Source: an uncultured Oscillospiraceae bacterium
GTDB lineage: Bacteria > Bacillota_A > Clostridia > Oscillospirales > Oscillospiraceae
Assembly: GCA_944387745.1 (NCBI GenBank)
Contig: CALXGD010000150.1
Location: forward strand, 1-8,687
Direction: 5' to 3'
DNA: 8,687 nucleotides
The notes below the pieces were generated by a model. It did not search any database. It worked only from the letters and a program-made list of their open reading frames with translations, and was not told the origin of the DNA. Position numbers and translations under genes: made by a program. Each line of letters opens with the position of its first letter. Position 1 is the first letter of the stretch. This document shows, one piece after another, positions 1 through 7,082 of this stretch.

Positions 1-122
1 CGGCGTAAATTTCCGGCGGAAATCGCTTACAATAGCCGGGGCGCTATGTATCCCGCATTGAAAAGCGGGCTCTAGGGAAGCTGGAGGAGGCCATGGGGGA
101 ATGGAGGCCGGAACAGCTTTGA
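1..122 (+). pseudogene. Degenerate 3' end of a sigma-70-family factor (sporulation-sigma-like region 4.2)
   Basis: The frame from base 36 to the TGA at 120-122 reads PGRYVSRIEKRALGKLEEAM followed by GEWRPEQL. The string YVSRIEKRAL is the recognition-helix end of sigma region 4.2, closest to my memory of the SigK/SigE group. The frame is blocked just upstream by TAG at 33-35 and TAA at 6-8. Plausible region 4.2 residues continue upstream in another frame (codons 19-39 read EIAYNSR), so the reading frame shifts around bases 37-44. A few residues normally found between the REIA-like helix and YVSRIEKRAL also appear to be missing. I therefore call it a decayed or frameshifted remnant; the window starts inside it, so its length is unknown. 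Alternatives are a sequencing error in an intact gene or a chance resemblance, which the length of the match makes unlikely. Confidence 0.55.
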
Positions 123-159
123 AAGAAACTCTGCAAAAAGTGTGAATATTCTATAAAAA

Positions 160-177
160 TTGTTAATTCAATAACAA
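160..177. promoter_or_regulatory. Rex-like redox-repressor operator candidate
   Basis: The sequence TTGTTAATTCAATAACAA is an inverted repeat with perfect six-base outer arms. It matches the known Firmicutes Rex consensus TTGTTAA-N4-TTAACAA at 13 of 14 defined positions. Rex is an NADH/NAD+-sensing repressor of fermentation and redox genes. The dyad lies 54 bases upstream of the -35 box of the transporter promoter. Its left arm, TTGTTA, could itself be a -35 box for a weaker promoter with GATAAA at 184-189 (18-base spacing). The surrounding DNA is very AT-rich, which raises the chance of a random match. Regulation by Rex is inferred. Confidence 0.4.
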
Positions 178-231
178 AATAAAGATAAAATGTAGTATTT
201 CCCTAAAAAAGCAAAAGAAATAAAAAGAACC

Positions 232-260
232 TTGCATTTTTCAAACAAATGAGCTATAAT
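232..260 (+). promoter_or_regulatory. Sigma-A promoter of the TAXI-TRAP receptor gene
   Basis: TTGCAT at 232-237 and a perfect TATAAT at 255-260 are separated by exactly 17 bases. Transcription should start near base 267, giving a leader of about 45 nt. A-rich runs at about 203-228, just upstream of the -35 box, could act as an UP element for the alpha subunits of RNA polymerase. The whole stretch 123-300 is strikingly AT-rich compared with the GC-rich genes. I see no other gene in 123-313. Confidence 0.8.
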
Positions 261-313
261 GTTTTTGCAAGTAAAGTTCCCCAAAACAGTCATTTTGAAA
301 TGGAGGAATCATT

Positions 314-1396
314 ATGATGAAAAAGAAACTTGCTCTTGTCCTTGCAATGGCGATGGTCTTTACCATGGCTCTGGCCGGCTGCGGCGGCGACACATCAACG
401 GAGGAGCCTGCCGGTTCCGGCGGCGGAGCCAGCACAAGTCAGGGCGCTGACGCCAGCTCCAGCAGCGGCGGCGAGACGGAGAGCAGCATCGTCACCGGCG
501 GACGTGACGGCGGCGGCTCTGTGACCTTTGCTACCGGCGGCACCAGCGGCACCTATTACGGTTTCGGCGGCGTGCTGGCCACCACCATCGGCTCTGCGAC
601 CAGCACAACTGTCAATTACATCTCTTCCAACGGCTCCCAGGACAACATCTACATGATGATGGATGGGGATGCCAACATGGGCTTCGTCCAGTCTGACGTA
701 ATGGCTTATGCCTATGCCGGCAGCCGCCTGTTTGAGGCGGACGGCGCCATTGACACCTTCTCCACTGTGGCCGCTTTGTACATGGAGCAGGTCCAGATTG
801 TCACCCTGGATCCTGAGATCACATCTGTGGCCGACCTGGAGGGCAAGAACGTCTCTGTGGGCGCCGCCAATTCCGGCGTGTACTTTAACGCTCTGGACAT
901 CCTGGGCGCCTATGGCCTGGAGGAGAGCGACATCAACTCCACCTATCAGAACTTCGCCGACAGCACCGACGCTCTGATCAACGGCACCATCGACGCCGCC
1001 TTTATTGTGGCCGGCGCCCCCACGGCCGCGGTCCAGGAGCTGGCTACCGGCCGTGACATCTACCTGGTGGGCCTGGACCAGGAGCACATCGACGCCCTGA
1101 TCGAGACCTCCCCCTACTACAGCCCCTACACCATCACTGCTGACACCTACGGCACTCCCGAGGATGTGCAGACTGTGGCGGTGGGCGCCGTGGTGATTGC
1201 CAATGACGATGTGCCCGAGGACGACATCTACAACTTCCTGTACGGCATTTTTGAGAACATTCCCGCTATCACCGCCGCCCATGGCAAGGGCGCGGAGCTG
1301 GACATGGAGTTCGCCACTTCCGTGATTGACGTCCCCTATCACGCCGGCGCTGTGGCCTACTTCGCTGAGAAGGGCATCGAGGTTCCCGGCAAGTAA
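314..1396 (+). CDS. TAXI-family TRAP transporter substrate-binding lipoprotein
   Basis: This is the extracytoplasmic solute receptor of a TAXI-type TRAP transporter. It captures an organic acid or amino-acid-like ligand outside the cell and hands it to the membrane permease encoded next. The 360-residue product starts with a lysine-rich signal peptide and the lipobox LAGC (residues 20-23), so Cys23 should be lipidated and anchor the protein to the membrane. Residues 24-67 form a low-complexity Gly/Ser/Thr linker. The binding domain begins near residue 68 with VTFATGGTSGTYYGFGG, the typical TAXI opening motif. GGAGG at 302-306 lies 7 bases before the ATG at 314; a second ATG follows at once (317), so the start could be one codon later. 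The ligand cannot be told from sequence: studied TAXI proteins bind glutamate/glutamine or dicarboxylates. The family call is firm. Confidence 0.93.
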   Translation: MMKKKLALVLAMAMVFTMALAGCGGDTSTEEPAGSGGGASTSQGADASSSSGGETESSIVTGGRDGGGSVTFATGGTSGTYYGFGGVLATTIGSATSTTVNYISSNGSQDNIYMMMDGDANMGFVQSDVMAYAYAGSRLFEADGAIDTFSTVAALYMEQVQIVTLDPEITSVADLEGKNVSVGAANSGVYFNALDILGAYGLEESDINSTYQNFADSTDALINGTIDAAFIVAGAPTAAVQELATGRDIYLVGLDQEHIDALIETSPYYSPYTITADTYGTPEDVQTVAVGAVVIANDDVPEDDIYNFLYGIFENIPAITAAHGKGAELDMEFATSVIDVPYHAGAVAYFAEKGIEVPGK

Positions 1397-1430
1397 CAGG
1401 AGCGTACTCTCACAGCAGTCTTACCTAAGG

Positions 1431-1468
1431 CGGCTGCGGTGGGCCGGAGCCCGCCGCAGCCGTTTTTT
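1431..1468 (+). terminator. Intrinsic terminator between receptor and permease genes
   Basis: Bases 1431-1444 pair with 1449-1462 as a 14-bp stem with one G-T pair and the tetraloop CGGA, followed directly by six T residues (1463-1468). This is a textbook Rho-independent terminator, placed 34 bases after the receptor stop codon. I see no clear new promoter between it and the permease start, so it probably acts as a partial terminator that lowers permease expression relative to the receptor. Confidence 0.88.
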
Positions 1469-1533
1469 AAGGGAACCGCGGCCCTGAAAGCCGCCGCCCC
1501 TGCAAAGCCAAACGGAGAAAGGAGACGAGAGGT

Positions 1534-3561
1534 ATGGCATCCAACGACAAAGAGACCATGGAATCCAAGGAGAACCTTCAGACCCAGCTGGCGGCGGACG
1601 ATGCTGCGTCCATCCAGGCCCAGGTGGACGAAGTGATGAAGAAGTACGACCGGGAGTCCAACACCAGAATTTGGACCGGCCGGCCGGCTTTTATCGTCAA
1701 GCTGATTTCAGTGGCCTTTTCCCTCTTCTGTATCTATGTGACACTGTGGAGCACAGCGCTGACCGAGGTGCGTCTGCCCCGGTTCCTGGGGATGATCCTC
1801 GTGCTGGGGTATCTCCACTACCCCATCCGAAAGAATGTGACCCGGGCAAACTACATCCCCTGGTATGACATCATCATTATGGTGGTGGGGGCGGCCCCCT
1901 TCTTCTACTTCGCCCTCAACGGGCGGGAGTTTGCGAAGCTGGGCTCCCGCATCACCAATGACCCCCTGATGGTTGTCATGGCCATCGTGGGTATCCTGGC
2001 GCTGATGGAGCTGTGCCGCCGGTGCGTGGGCATCCCCATTTTGTGCGTGGTGGGTGTACTGATGATCTACACCTTCGCCACCACCCGGTTTGAGCGGGTA
2101 ATCTACATCCTGTTTTACACCACCGACGGTTTGATGAACACCCCCATCACCGTCTGTGCCCGCTTCATTGTCATGTTCATTATCTTCGGCGCCTTCCTGG
2201 AGCGGACAGGTATCTCCAATTACTTCATCAACCTGGCCAACTGTGTGGCCGGCGCCTCCGCCGGCGGCCCGGCCAAGGTGGCCGTTATCTCCTCCGCCCT
2301 CTGCGGCATGGTGTCCGGCTCCTCCGTGGGCAACACGGTGACCACCGGCTCGGTGACCATCCCCATGATGAAAAAGACCGGCTATAAGCCGGAGTTCGCC
2401 GGGGCGGTGGAGGCCGCCGCATCCACCGGCGGGCAGATCATGCCTCCTATTATGGGCGCCGCCGCCTTCATCATGGCGGAGAACACCGGAGTTCCCTACT
2501 CCCGTATTATCGTGCTGGCCATTCTCCCGGCCCTGCTGTACTTCACTGGCATCTACATCGCCGTCCATCTGGAGGCTAAGAAGCTGGGCCTGAAGGGTAT
2601 CCCCCGGGAAAACCTGCCCAAGGCCGGTCAGCTGCTGCCCAAGTGTTATCTGCTCACCCCCCTGATCGTCCTGGTTATTCTGGTGACCATCGGCTGGACC
2701 ATGCAGATGTCCGCGGCCATCGCGATCCTCATCGCTCTGGGCGTGGGCTTCATTAGCAACCTGGTGGGCGGCAAGTCGGGCCATGTGGACGAGGCGGAGC
2801 GCCTCACCTTCGGGAAGATTCTGGACGCCCTAGAGGCCGGCGGCAAGGGCACCATCACCGTGGCCGTGGCCTGCGCTATGGCCGGTTTGGTGGCCGGCTG
2901 CATCACCTCCACTGGCCTGGCGGCCCGGCTGATCACTCTGATCATTGACCTGTCCGGCGGCGTGGCCATCATCGCTCTGTTCCTCACTATGCTGTGCTGT
3001 ATTGTTCTGGGCATGGGCGTGCCCACCACCGCCAACTACTGCATCATGGCCGCCACCTGTGCGCCCATCCTGATCCGGCCTGAGATTGGCGTGCCGGTGA
3101 TCTGCGCCCACTTCTTCGTGTTCTACTTCGGCATTGTGGCCGACATCACGCCCCCTGTGGCCCTGGCCGCCTATGCCGGCTCCGCCATTGCCAAGGCGGA
3201 TCCCATGAAAACCGGCCTGAATGCCACGCGGCTGGCCATCGCGGCTTTTATTGTTCCCTATATTTTCTGCCTGAACCCGGTGATGCTTTTCCAGTTTGAC
3301 CCGAGCACTCCCACTGCTTCGGTGGTGAGACAGGTGATCCAGATTGTGATTACCTCCCTGCTGGGACTGTTCGGCGTGGCGGCCGCCCTCAACGGCTTCC
3401 TGTTCCGGGCAATCAACCCACTGTTCCGGGTCCTGATAGCCATCGGCGGCATGGGAATGATGATCCCTGGAACCGTCACCGATCTGATCGGTCTGGCTCT
3501 GGTGGCAGGCATTTACATCTACCAGCGGCAGACGGCCAAGCGCATGGGAGTTCTCACATAG
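1534..3561 (+). CDS. TRAP transporter fused 4TM/12TM permease subunit (DctQ-DctM type)
   Basis: This is the membrane part of the TAXI-TRAP transporter, a secondary transporter normally driven by an ion gradient that takes substrate from the lipoprotein receptor encoded upstream. The 675-residue protein has a polar cytoplasmic N-terminus (1-50), a DctQ-like group of membrane helices (about 53-200), then the large DctM domain. Family hallmarks are the glycine-rich segment at 244-308 (GGPAKVAVISSALCGMVSGS, then TTGSVTIPMM and ASTGGQIMPPIMG), a second related segment, LGMGVPTTANY, at 492-501, and ADITPPVALAAYAGS near 536-550. The two similar halves fit the pseudo-symmetric DctM fold. Length is normal for fused TAXI-type permeases. 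AAGGAG at 1519-1524 sits 9 bases before the ATG. The gene is separated from the receptor gene by a strong hairpin terminator and is followed by another. Confidence 0.95.
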   Translation: MASNDKETMESKENLQTQLAADDAASIQAQVDEVMKKYDRESNTRIWTGRPAFIVKLISVAFSLFCIYVTLWSTALTEVRLPRFLGMILVLGYLHYPIRKNVTRANYIPWYDIIIMVVGAAPFFYFALNGREFAKLGSRITNDPLMVVMAIVGILALMELCRRCVGIPILCVVGVLMIYTFATTRFERVIYILFYTTDGLMNTPITVCARFIVMFIIFGAFLERTGISNYFINLANCVAGASAGGPAKVAVISSALCGMVSGSSVGNTVTTGSVTIPMMKKTGYKPEFAGAVEAAASTGGQIMPPIMGAAAFIMAENTGVPYSRIIVLAILPALLYFTGIYIAVHLEAKKLGLKGIPRENLPKAGQLLPKCYLLTPLIVLVILVTIGWTMQMSAAIAILIALGVGFISNLVGGKSGHVDEAERLTFGKILDALEAGGKGTITVAVACAMAGLVAGCITSTGLAARLITLIIDLSGGVAIIALFLTMLCCIVLGMGVPTTANYCIMAATCAPILIRPEIGVPVICAHFFVFYFGIVADITPPVALAAYAGSAIAKADPMKTGLNATRLAIAAFIVPYIFCLNPVMLFQFDPSTPTASVVRQVIQIVITSLLGLFGVAAALNGFLFRAINPLFRVLIAIGGMGMMIPGTVTDLIGLALVAGIYIYQRQTAKRMGVLT

Positions 3562-3633
3562 CGGCAGCGGGAATTGAGCTGCCTGCCCCCGTGCAGCGAG
3601 CCCCCAGACCGGGAAAATAGAACTGTGAAGCTA

Positions 3634-3669
3634 CGGCGTGGCGCCCATCTGGGCGCCACGCCGATTTTT
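3634..3669 (+). terminator. Intrinsic terminator of the TRAP operon
   Basis: Bases 3634-3646 and 3651-3663 form a perfect 13-bp GC-rich stem with the loop ATCT, followed by A and five T residues. It stands 72 bases after the permease stop codon and separates the transporter from the flippase gene. A weaker hairpin without a T tract (3563-3568 with 3578-3583) lies just after the stop codon. Confidence 0.9.
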
Positions 3670-3678
3670 GTCCCCCGG

Positions 3679-3707
3679 ACATACCGAACCGCTCCAAAGA
3701 ATACAGT
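3679..3707 (+). promoter_or_regulatory. Possible sigma-E-type sporulation promoter of the flippase gene
   Basis: AATACAGT at 3700-3707 matches 6 of 8 positions of the sigma-E -10 element CATACAHT. ACATACC at 3679-3685 carries the ATA core of the sigma-E -35 element and is correctly spaced at 14 bases. No good sigma-A promoter is visible between the TRAP terminator and the gene. Since spoVB of Bacillus subtilis is sigma-E dependent, the match fits the gene. The -35 half is weak, so this is a suggestion only. Confidence 0.35.
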
Positions 3708-3728
3708 AGAGGGAGAGGGGGGACTGAT

Positions 3729-5264
3729 GTGGCGGGCAAGCAGGGGATGACGGCGGGCGGGAGCGTTCTGTTTTTGACGGTGCTGGGCACTTTATCCCAG
3801 CTGGTGGCCTTCGGATATCGGGTGGCCCTGTCCCGAATGGTGGGGGCGGAGGTGATGGGGCTTTACCAGCTGCTGATGCCGGTGTACTCTGTGTTTCTCT
3901 CTCTGGCGGTGGTGGGGCTGACGGCGGCGGTGTCTAACCTGACCCCCCAATACCTGGCCCTGGGGAACAGCCGGGGGATCCCCCAGCTGCTGGGCACCTG
4001 CCTCAGAGCGCTGCTTCTGTTGATGGTGCCCATCACCGGGGCGGTGGTCCTGTGGTATGATCCCATCTCCGTCTATCTGCTGGGGGATGCCCGCACCCAG
4101 CTGGGACTAATTCTCCTCCTGCCCTGCGTGGCCCTCACCGGGGTGGAAAATCTGCATAAGCATTTTTTTTACGGCTCCGGCCTGGTGCGCCCTCCAGCGG
4201 TAGCGGAGCTGGTGGAGCAGGCGGTGCGCACGGCGGCGGTGCTGGGCCTACTGATGTGCTTTCTGCCCCAGTACCCGGAGCGGGTGGTGGGCCTGATCAC
4301 GGCGGGGATGGTGATCTGTGAGATTGTCTCCGCTCTGACTCTGACCCTCCTGTACCGCTTGCGGCTGAGGCGCATGGGGCTGGAGGGGCCGGGAGAGAGG
4401 GGACGTGTCCGCCGCCGGCGGGTGGCCCTTATCGCGCTGCCTGTGGGTCTGAACTCCCTGCTGGGCAACCTTATGGGGGCGGTGAACGCAGCTCTGGTGC
4501 CCCAGAAGCTGGTAGAGGGGGGACTGGATCGGTCCCAGGCGGTATCGGAGCTGGGGGTGGTGTGCGGGATGACGCTGCCCATGCTGGCCCTCCCTACCGT
4601 ATTTTTGGGGGCCATGGGGCTGGTGCTGGTGCCCCGTCTGGCCCGATCCAATGCCCTGGGCCGGGGGGAGGAGGTGCGCCGGCAGATCTCCCAGGCCATG
4701 TCCGCCGTGTCGATGCTGGCCCTCCCGGCCATGGGTCTGATGGCAGTGCTGGGGGAGGAGCTGGGGATGCTCCTCTTCCGCCAGGAGACGGTGGGGGACT
4801 ACCTGGTCCCACTGGCAGTGGCCACCGCCCTGGGGTGCTACCAGTCGGTGCTGGGGGCCTCCCTCAACGGGATCGGCAGGCAGGGGACGGTGGCCTGGAT
4901 CTCTCTGCTGTGCGATGGCGTTCAGCTGGCCTTCACTGCCGAGCTGGTGGGAAATCCGGAGATTGGCATGGGGGGCTTTGTGTTGGGGACGCTGGTGTCA
5001 GCAGCCCTGGGAACGGCCCTGTGTGGGTGGCGGTTGAAGAGGTTTACCCAGATGAGGATGCGCTGGTTTCAGTGGGTCACGGCTCCCGGTCTGGCGGCTC
5101 TGCTGTCCGCCCTGGTGACCAACCTGTTGCTGCAGGTGCTCCAGGACAGCGGTGTGCCGGTGATGTACCGGCTTCCGGGCGCTCTGCTCTTTGGGCTGAT
5201 CCTCTATCTGGCGGCGATCAACGGCCAGGGGCTCTCTCTGCGGGGACGGTTCCGTCTGGAGTGA
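3729..5264 (+). CDS. spoVB: SpoVB-like polysaccharide/lipid-linked precursor flippase (MOP/MATE superfamily)
   Basis: This is a polytopic membrane protein of the MOP exporter superfamily, the group containing SpoVB, MurJ and polysaccharide flippases. SpoVB is needed for spore cortex synthesis and is thought to move a lipid-linked precursor across the membrane. The 511-residue product is almost entirely hydrophobic helices, consistent with about 14 membrane spans. Recognisable family stretches are GAEVMGLYQLLMPVYSVFLS (about 39-58), FFYGSGLVRPPAVAELVEQAVR (146-167, a helix rich in conserved polar residues) and SLNGIGRQ in the second half. Length is normal. The GTG start at 3729 is favoured by the purine-rich GAGGGGGGA at 3715-3723; the ATG at 3747 is the alternative. 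The gene stands alone between two terminators and runs into the convergent foldase gene. It could be a SpoVB paralogue rather than SpoVB itself. Confidence 0.82.
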   Translation: MAGKQGMTAGGSVLFLTVLGTLSQLVAFGYRVALSRMVGAEVMGLYQLLMPVYSVFLSLAVVGLTAAVSNLTPQYLALGNSRGIPQLLGTCLRALLLLMVPITGAVVLWYDPISVYLLGDARTQLGLILLLPCVALTGVENLHKHFFYGSGLVRPPAVAELVEQAVRTAAVLGLLMCFLPQYPERVVGLITAGMVICEIVSALTLTLLYRLRLRRMGLEGPGERGRVRRRRVALIALPVGLNSLLGNLMGAVNAALVPQKLVEGGLDRSQAVSELGVVCGMTLPMLALPTVFLGAMGLVLVPRLARSNALGRGEEVRRQISQAMSAVSMLALPAMGLMAVLGEELGMLLFRQETVGDYLVPLAVATALGCYQSVLGASLNGIGRQGTVAWISLLCDGVQLAFTAELVGNPEIGMGGFVLGTLVSAALGTALCGWRLKRFTQMRMRWFQWVTAPGLAALLSALVTNLLLQVLQDSGVPVMYRLPGALLFGLILYLAAINGQGLSLRGRFRLE

Positions 5265-5279
5265 GGAAGATGCAAGCAT

Positions 5280-5322
5280 AAAAAAGCTCCCTGGGCGCTG
5301 CAAGTTTACAGCGCCCAGGGAG
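5280..5322 (-). terminator. Terminator in the convergent intergenic region, mainly for the leftward foldase gene
   Basis: Bases 5287-5300 and 5309-5322 form a perfect 14-bp inverted repeat with an 8-base loop (5301-5308). On the leftward strand it is followed, after two bases, by six U residues (A run at 5280-5285), so it is a good intrinsic terminator for the foldase gene. On the rightward strand only TTAT follows, so it may end the flippase transcript less efficiently. Confidence 0.9.
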
Positions 5323-5338
5323 TTATGGTGCAGGTGGG

Positions 5339-6880
5339 TTATTTCACGTGATCTAGACCGGATCCCCGGACAACCTCTGCTCCGTCCGCCAGGTCGGAGC
5401 TCCACTGGGTGGTGTCCTCGGTCTTAAAGGTGGATTTGATGGTGTAGATCCAGGTGGGGTCGTCCCAGCCCACAAAGTACATGATGTGCCAGCCCTGGAT
5501 GATGCTGGACTCGTTCTTCACAATGCCCGTATCCCCCGGCTGCCGGGCGGGGTCCAGGGCCCAGTTCAGGAAGTTGGGCTCCAGGCCGTCCAGGCTGGAG
5601 ATGCCGGTGTACAGGCCGCCCTCTGCGGCGGAGCCACTGTCAGTGCTGTTTTCCGCGGCCAGCGTTGCGAAGGCGTCCTCGGTGCCGCCCTCCGCCTGCC
5701 ACTGGTCCAGCAGGGCCTGGGCAGTCTCCTGAGCGGCATCAAAGTCCTCCTGGGTGGGGGACTGGCCGGCGCTGATGAGGATGTGGCGCACGTCGGCGGT
5801 GGGGGACTCGTCCCGCTCCCGGCTGTCAAACTGAACTACATAGTAGTTGTAGAGCTGACTCTCGCTGCGGTCCTGCTCAGACAGGGTGACGTCCCCCGGC
5901 TGCCGGGCGGCGTCGTACAGCCAGTCGGCATAGGCGAAGGGAGAGAGATCGGAGCCCACAGAGACGTTGTGGAGAGAGGAGCTGAGCAGGTCATCGGCGT
6001 ATTCGTCCGCCAGAGCCTGGAGGTCCTCCCCTGCGGAGACACGGTCCTGCAGCTCCTGAGCCAGGGCCAGGGCGTCGGTTTTGGCGGCGTCAAAGGCGGC
6101 CTGAGTCTCCTCCTCGGTCATTTCCACCGGGTTGCCCTCCTCGTCGGTCTCCTCCTCCACAGAGGCTTGGATGGTAAAGACAGAGTAGGAGAAGGTGTCC
6201 AGCTCATCGGCGTGCTCGCTGTAGTAGTCCTCCAGCTCCTCCTCCGTATAGGTCAGGCTGTCCTGGTAGTTCTGGAGGTAGGCGTCCGCCAGCATCTGGT
6301 CGGCAAAGAGCTCCCGCAGAGTATCCTCGTCCATATAGCGGCCGAAGTTCACCTGTAGGTAGCTGTTCAGACTGTCATAGGAGCCGCTGGCACGCCAGGC
6401 CTGGTCCAGGGAGTCCATCTGTAGGTCGTAGACGGCCTGGTCTGCGGGGGGGAGAGAGAAGCCCTCCGCCTCGGCCTGGTGGACCAGGACCGTCACCTGG
6501 GTCAGAGCTTCAATAGCCTGGTCCAGCAGGTAGTCCCGCCAGGTCTGGCCGGACTCCTCGTCGTAGATCTGCTCGTCGGCGTCTGTGCTTGGGTCAAAGG
6601 TGGGGCCAGTGGAGTTATAGGCGGCGTTGTTGGCGGCGATCTGGTAGTAGTACTGGACCACCGCGGGGTTGAAGTCCTCTCCGTCGATGGTGACGGCGGT
6701 GGACCGCCTCTGGAAGAAGCCGCTGTCCCAAATCAGCAGGGCGATGGCCAGCACTGCCACAATGCCTCCGGCGATTGCGTACAGGACATGCTTGCGGCCG
6801 CTGCCGCTCTCCTCTTGATGATTCCGGTGCTGGACGTATGTGGCGTCCGCGCGGGCTTTCTTTTCTCTGGATGCACTCAC
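5339..6880 (-). CDS. Membrane-anchored parvulin-type peptidyl-prolyl isomerase/chaperone (SurA/PrsA-like, two PPIC-like domains)
   Basis: This is a likely extracytoplasmic folding factor that helps secreted proteins fold by cis-trans isomerising prolyl bonds. The 513-residue protein has a charged cytoplasmic N-terminus (1-30), one membrane anchor (about 31-51, with no lipobox, unlike Bacillus PrsA), and a helical SurA-N-like chaperone region (about 62-225). Two parvulin-like repeats follow: a divergent one (about 228-352) and a better one (about 361-472), with DVRHILIS near 363-370, SAAEGGLYTG near 417-426 and WHIMYF near 464-469. Both repeats carry ARQPGD (325-330 and 445-450), exactly 120 residues apart. 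The exported part is strongly acidic. The start is GTG; AGAGGA on the leftward strand (6892-6897) lies 11 bases upstream. It has its own promoter and terminator. Which repeat is catalytic cannot be settled by eye. Confidence 0.87.
   Translation of the reverse strand: MSASREKKARADATYVQHRNHQEESGSGRKHVLYAIAGGIVAVLAIALLIWDSGFFQRRSTAVTIDGEDFNPAVVQYYYQIAANNAAYNSTGPTFDPSTDADEQIYDEESGQTWRDYLLDQAIEALTQVTVLVHQAEAEGFSLPPADQAVYDLQMDSLDQAWRASGSYDSLNSYLQVNFGRYMDEDTLRELFADQMLADAYLQNYQDSLTYTEEELEDYYSEHADELDTFSYSVFTIQASVEEETDEEGNPVEMTEEETQAAFDAAKTDALALAQELQDRVSAGEDLQALADEYADDLLSSSLHNVSVGSDLSPFAYADWLYDAARQPGDVTLSEQDRSESQLYNYYVVQFDSRERDESPTADVRHILISAGQSPTQEDFDAAQETAQALLDQWQAEGGTEDAFATLAAENSTDSGSAAEGGLYTGISSLDGLEPNFLNWALDPARQPGDTGIVKNESSIIQGWHIMYFVGWDDPTWIYTIKSTFKTEDTTQWSSDLADGAEVVRGSGLDHVK
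5532..5910. repeat. Pair of identical 19-base direct repeats inside the foldase gene
   Basis: TCCCCCGGCTGCCGGGCGG occurs at 5532-5550 and again at 5892-5910, exactly 360 bases (120 codons) apart and in the same reading frame. On the leftward strand it encodes the ARQPGD motif shared by the two parvulin-like domains. It marks the internal duplication of the domain, or later gene conversion between the copies. Only these two short segments, not the bases between them, are the repeat. Confidence 0.8.
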
Positions 6881-6904
6881 AGTTTGTTCCGTCCTCTCGT
6901 TGTT

Positions 6905-6942
6905 ACTTGCAAGTGTCCGGCCGCCTGAGAGAGCGGCCGGAC
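6905..6942 (-). promoter_or_regulatory. Structured 5' leader hairpin of the foldase mRNA
   Basis: Between the predicted transcription start (about 6951) and the ribosome binding site of the foldase gene, bases 6915-6924 and 6933-6942 form a perfect 10-bp, almost all-GC stem with an 8-base loop. The 10-base palindrome ACTTGCAAGT (6905-6914) adjoins it. There is no U tract, so it is not an intrinsic terminator. It could stabilise the mRNA or control access to the start. The role is unknown. Confidence 0.5.
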
Positions 6943-6957
6943 GGGGAATTCCGTGTT

Positions 6958-6986
6958 ATTATACAAAAATTTATGGAGAGATTCAA
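6958..6986 (-). promoter_or_regulatory. Sigma-A promoter of the foldase gene
   Basis: On the leftward strand TTGAAT (6986-6981) and a perfect TATAAT (6963-6958) are separated by 17 bases. Transcription should start near 6951, giving a leader of about 70 nt. The stretch 6987-7051 between this promoter and the RNA terminator shows nothing else I can support. Confidence 0.78.
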
Positions 6987-7051
6987 GGGGCAAAAGGGGA
7001 GAAAAGGGCAGCTTTTACAGAATGTTCATGGGCAGCAGGATAAAAATTCAT

Positions 7052-7079
7052 AAAAAAGACCGCGGCTTGCGCCGCGGCC
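7052..7079 (-). terminator. Intrinsic terminator after the 6S-like RNA
   Basis: On the leftward strand bases 7079-7071 pair with 7066-7058 (nine pairs, one G-U, loop GCAA), followed immediately by six U residues (7057-7052). It ends transcription coming from the 6S-like RNA and, by read-through, from the DUF1292 gene. Confidence 0.88.
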
Positions 7080-7082
7080 CAT

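Noticed and set aside
53..69. Inverted repeat CCCGC/GCGGG as a terminator
   Set aside because: The stem is only 5 bp, has no T tract, and falls within codons of the sigma-like remnant.
119..157. TTGAAA at 119-124 and TATAAA at 152-157 as a promoter
   Set aside because: The spacing of 27 bases is too long for sigma-A; single box matches are expected in such AT-rich DNA.
395..1342. A 315-codon leftward frame opposite the TAXI receptor
   Set aside because: It is an antisense shadow rich in Gly, Val and His, with no family resemblance, opposite a clear lipoprotein gene.
5486..6358. A 290-codon rightward open frame inside the foldase gene
   Set aside because: It is the antisense shadow of the foldase, caused by GC-rich codon use; the leftward frame has domains, a membrane anchor, a promoter and a terminator.
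6915..6942. The GC hairpin upstream of the foldase as an intrinsic terminator
   Set aside because: Neither strand has a U tract after the stem.
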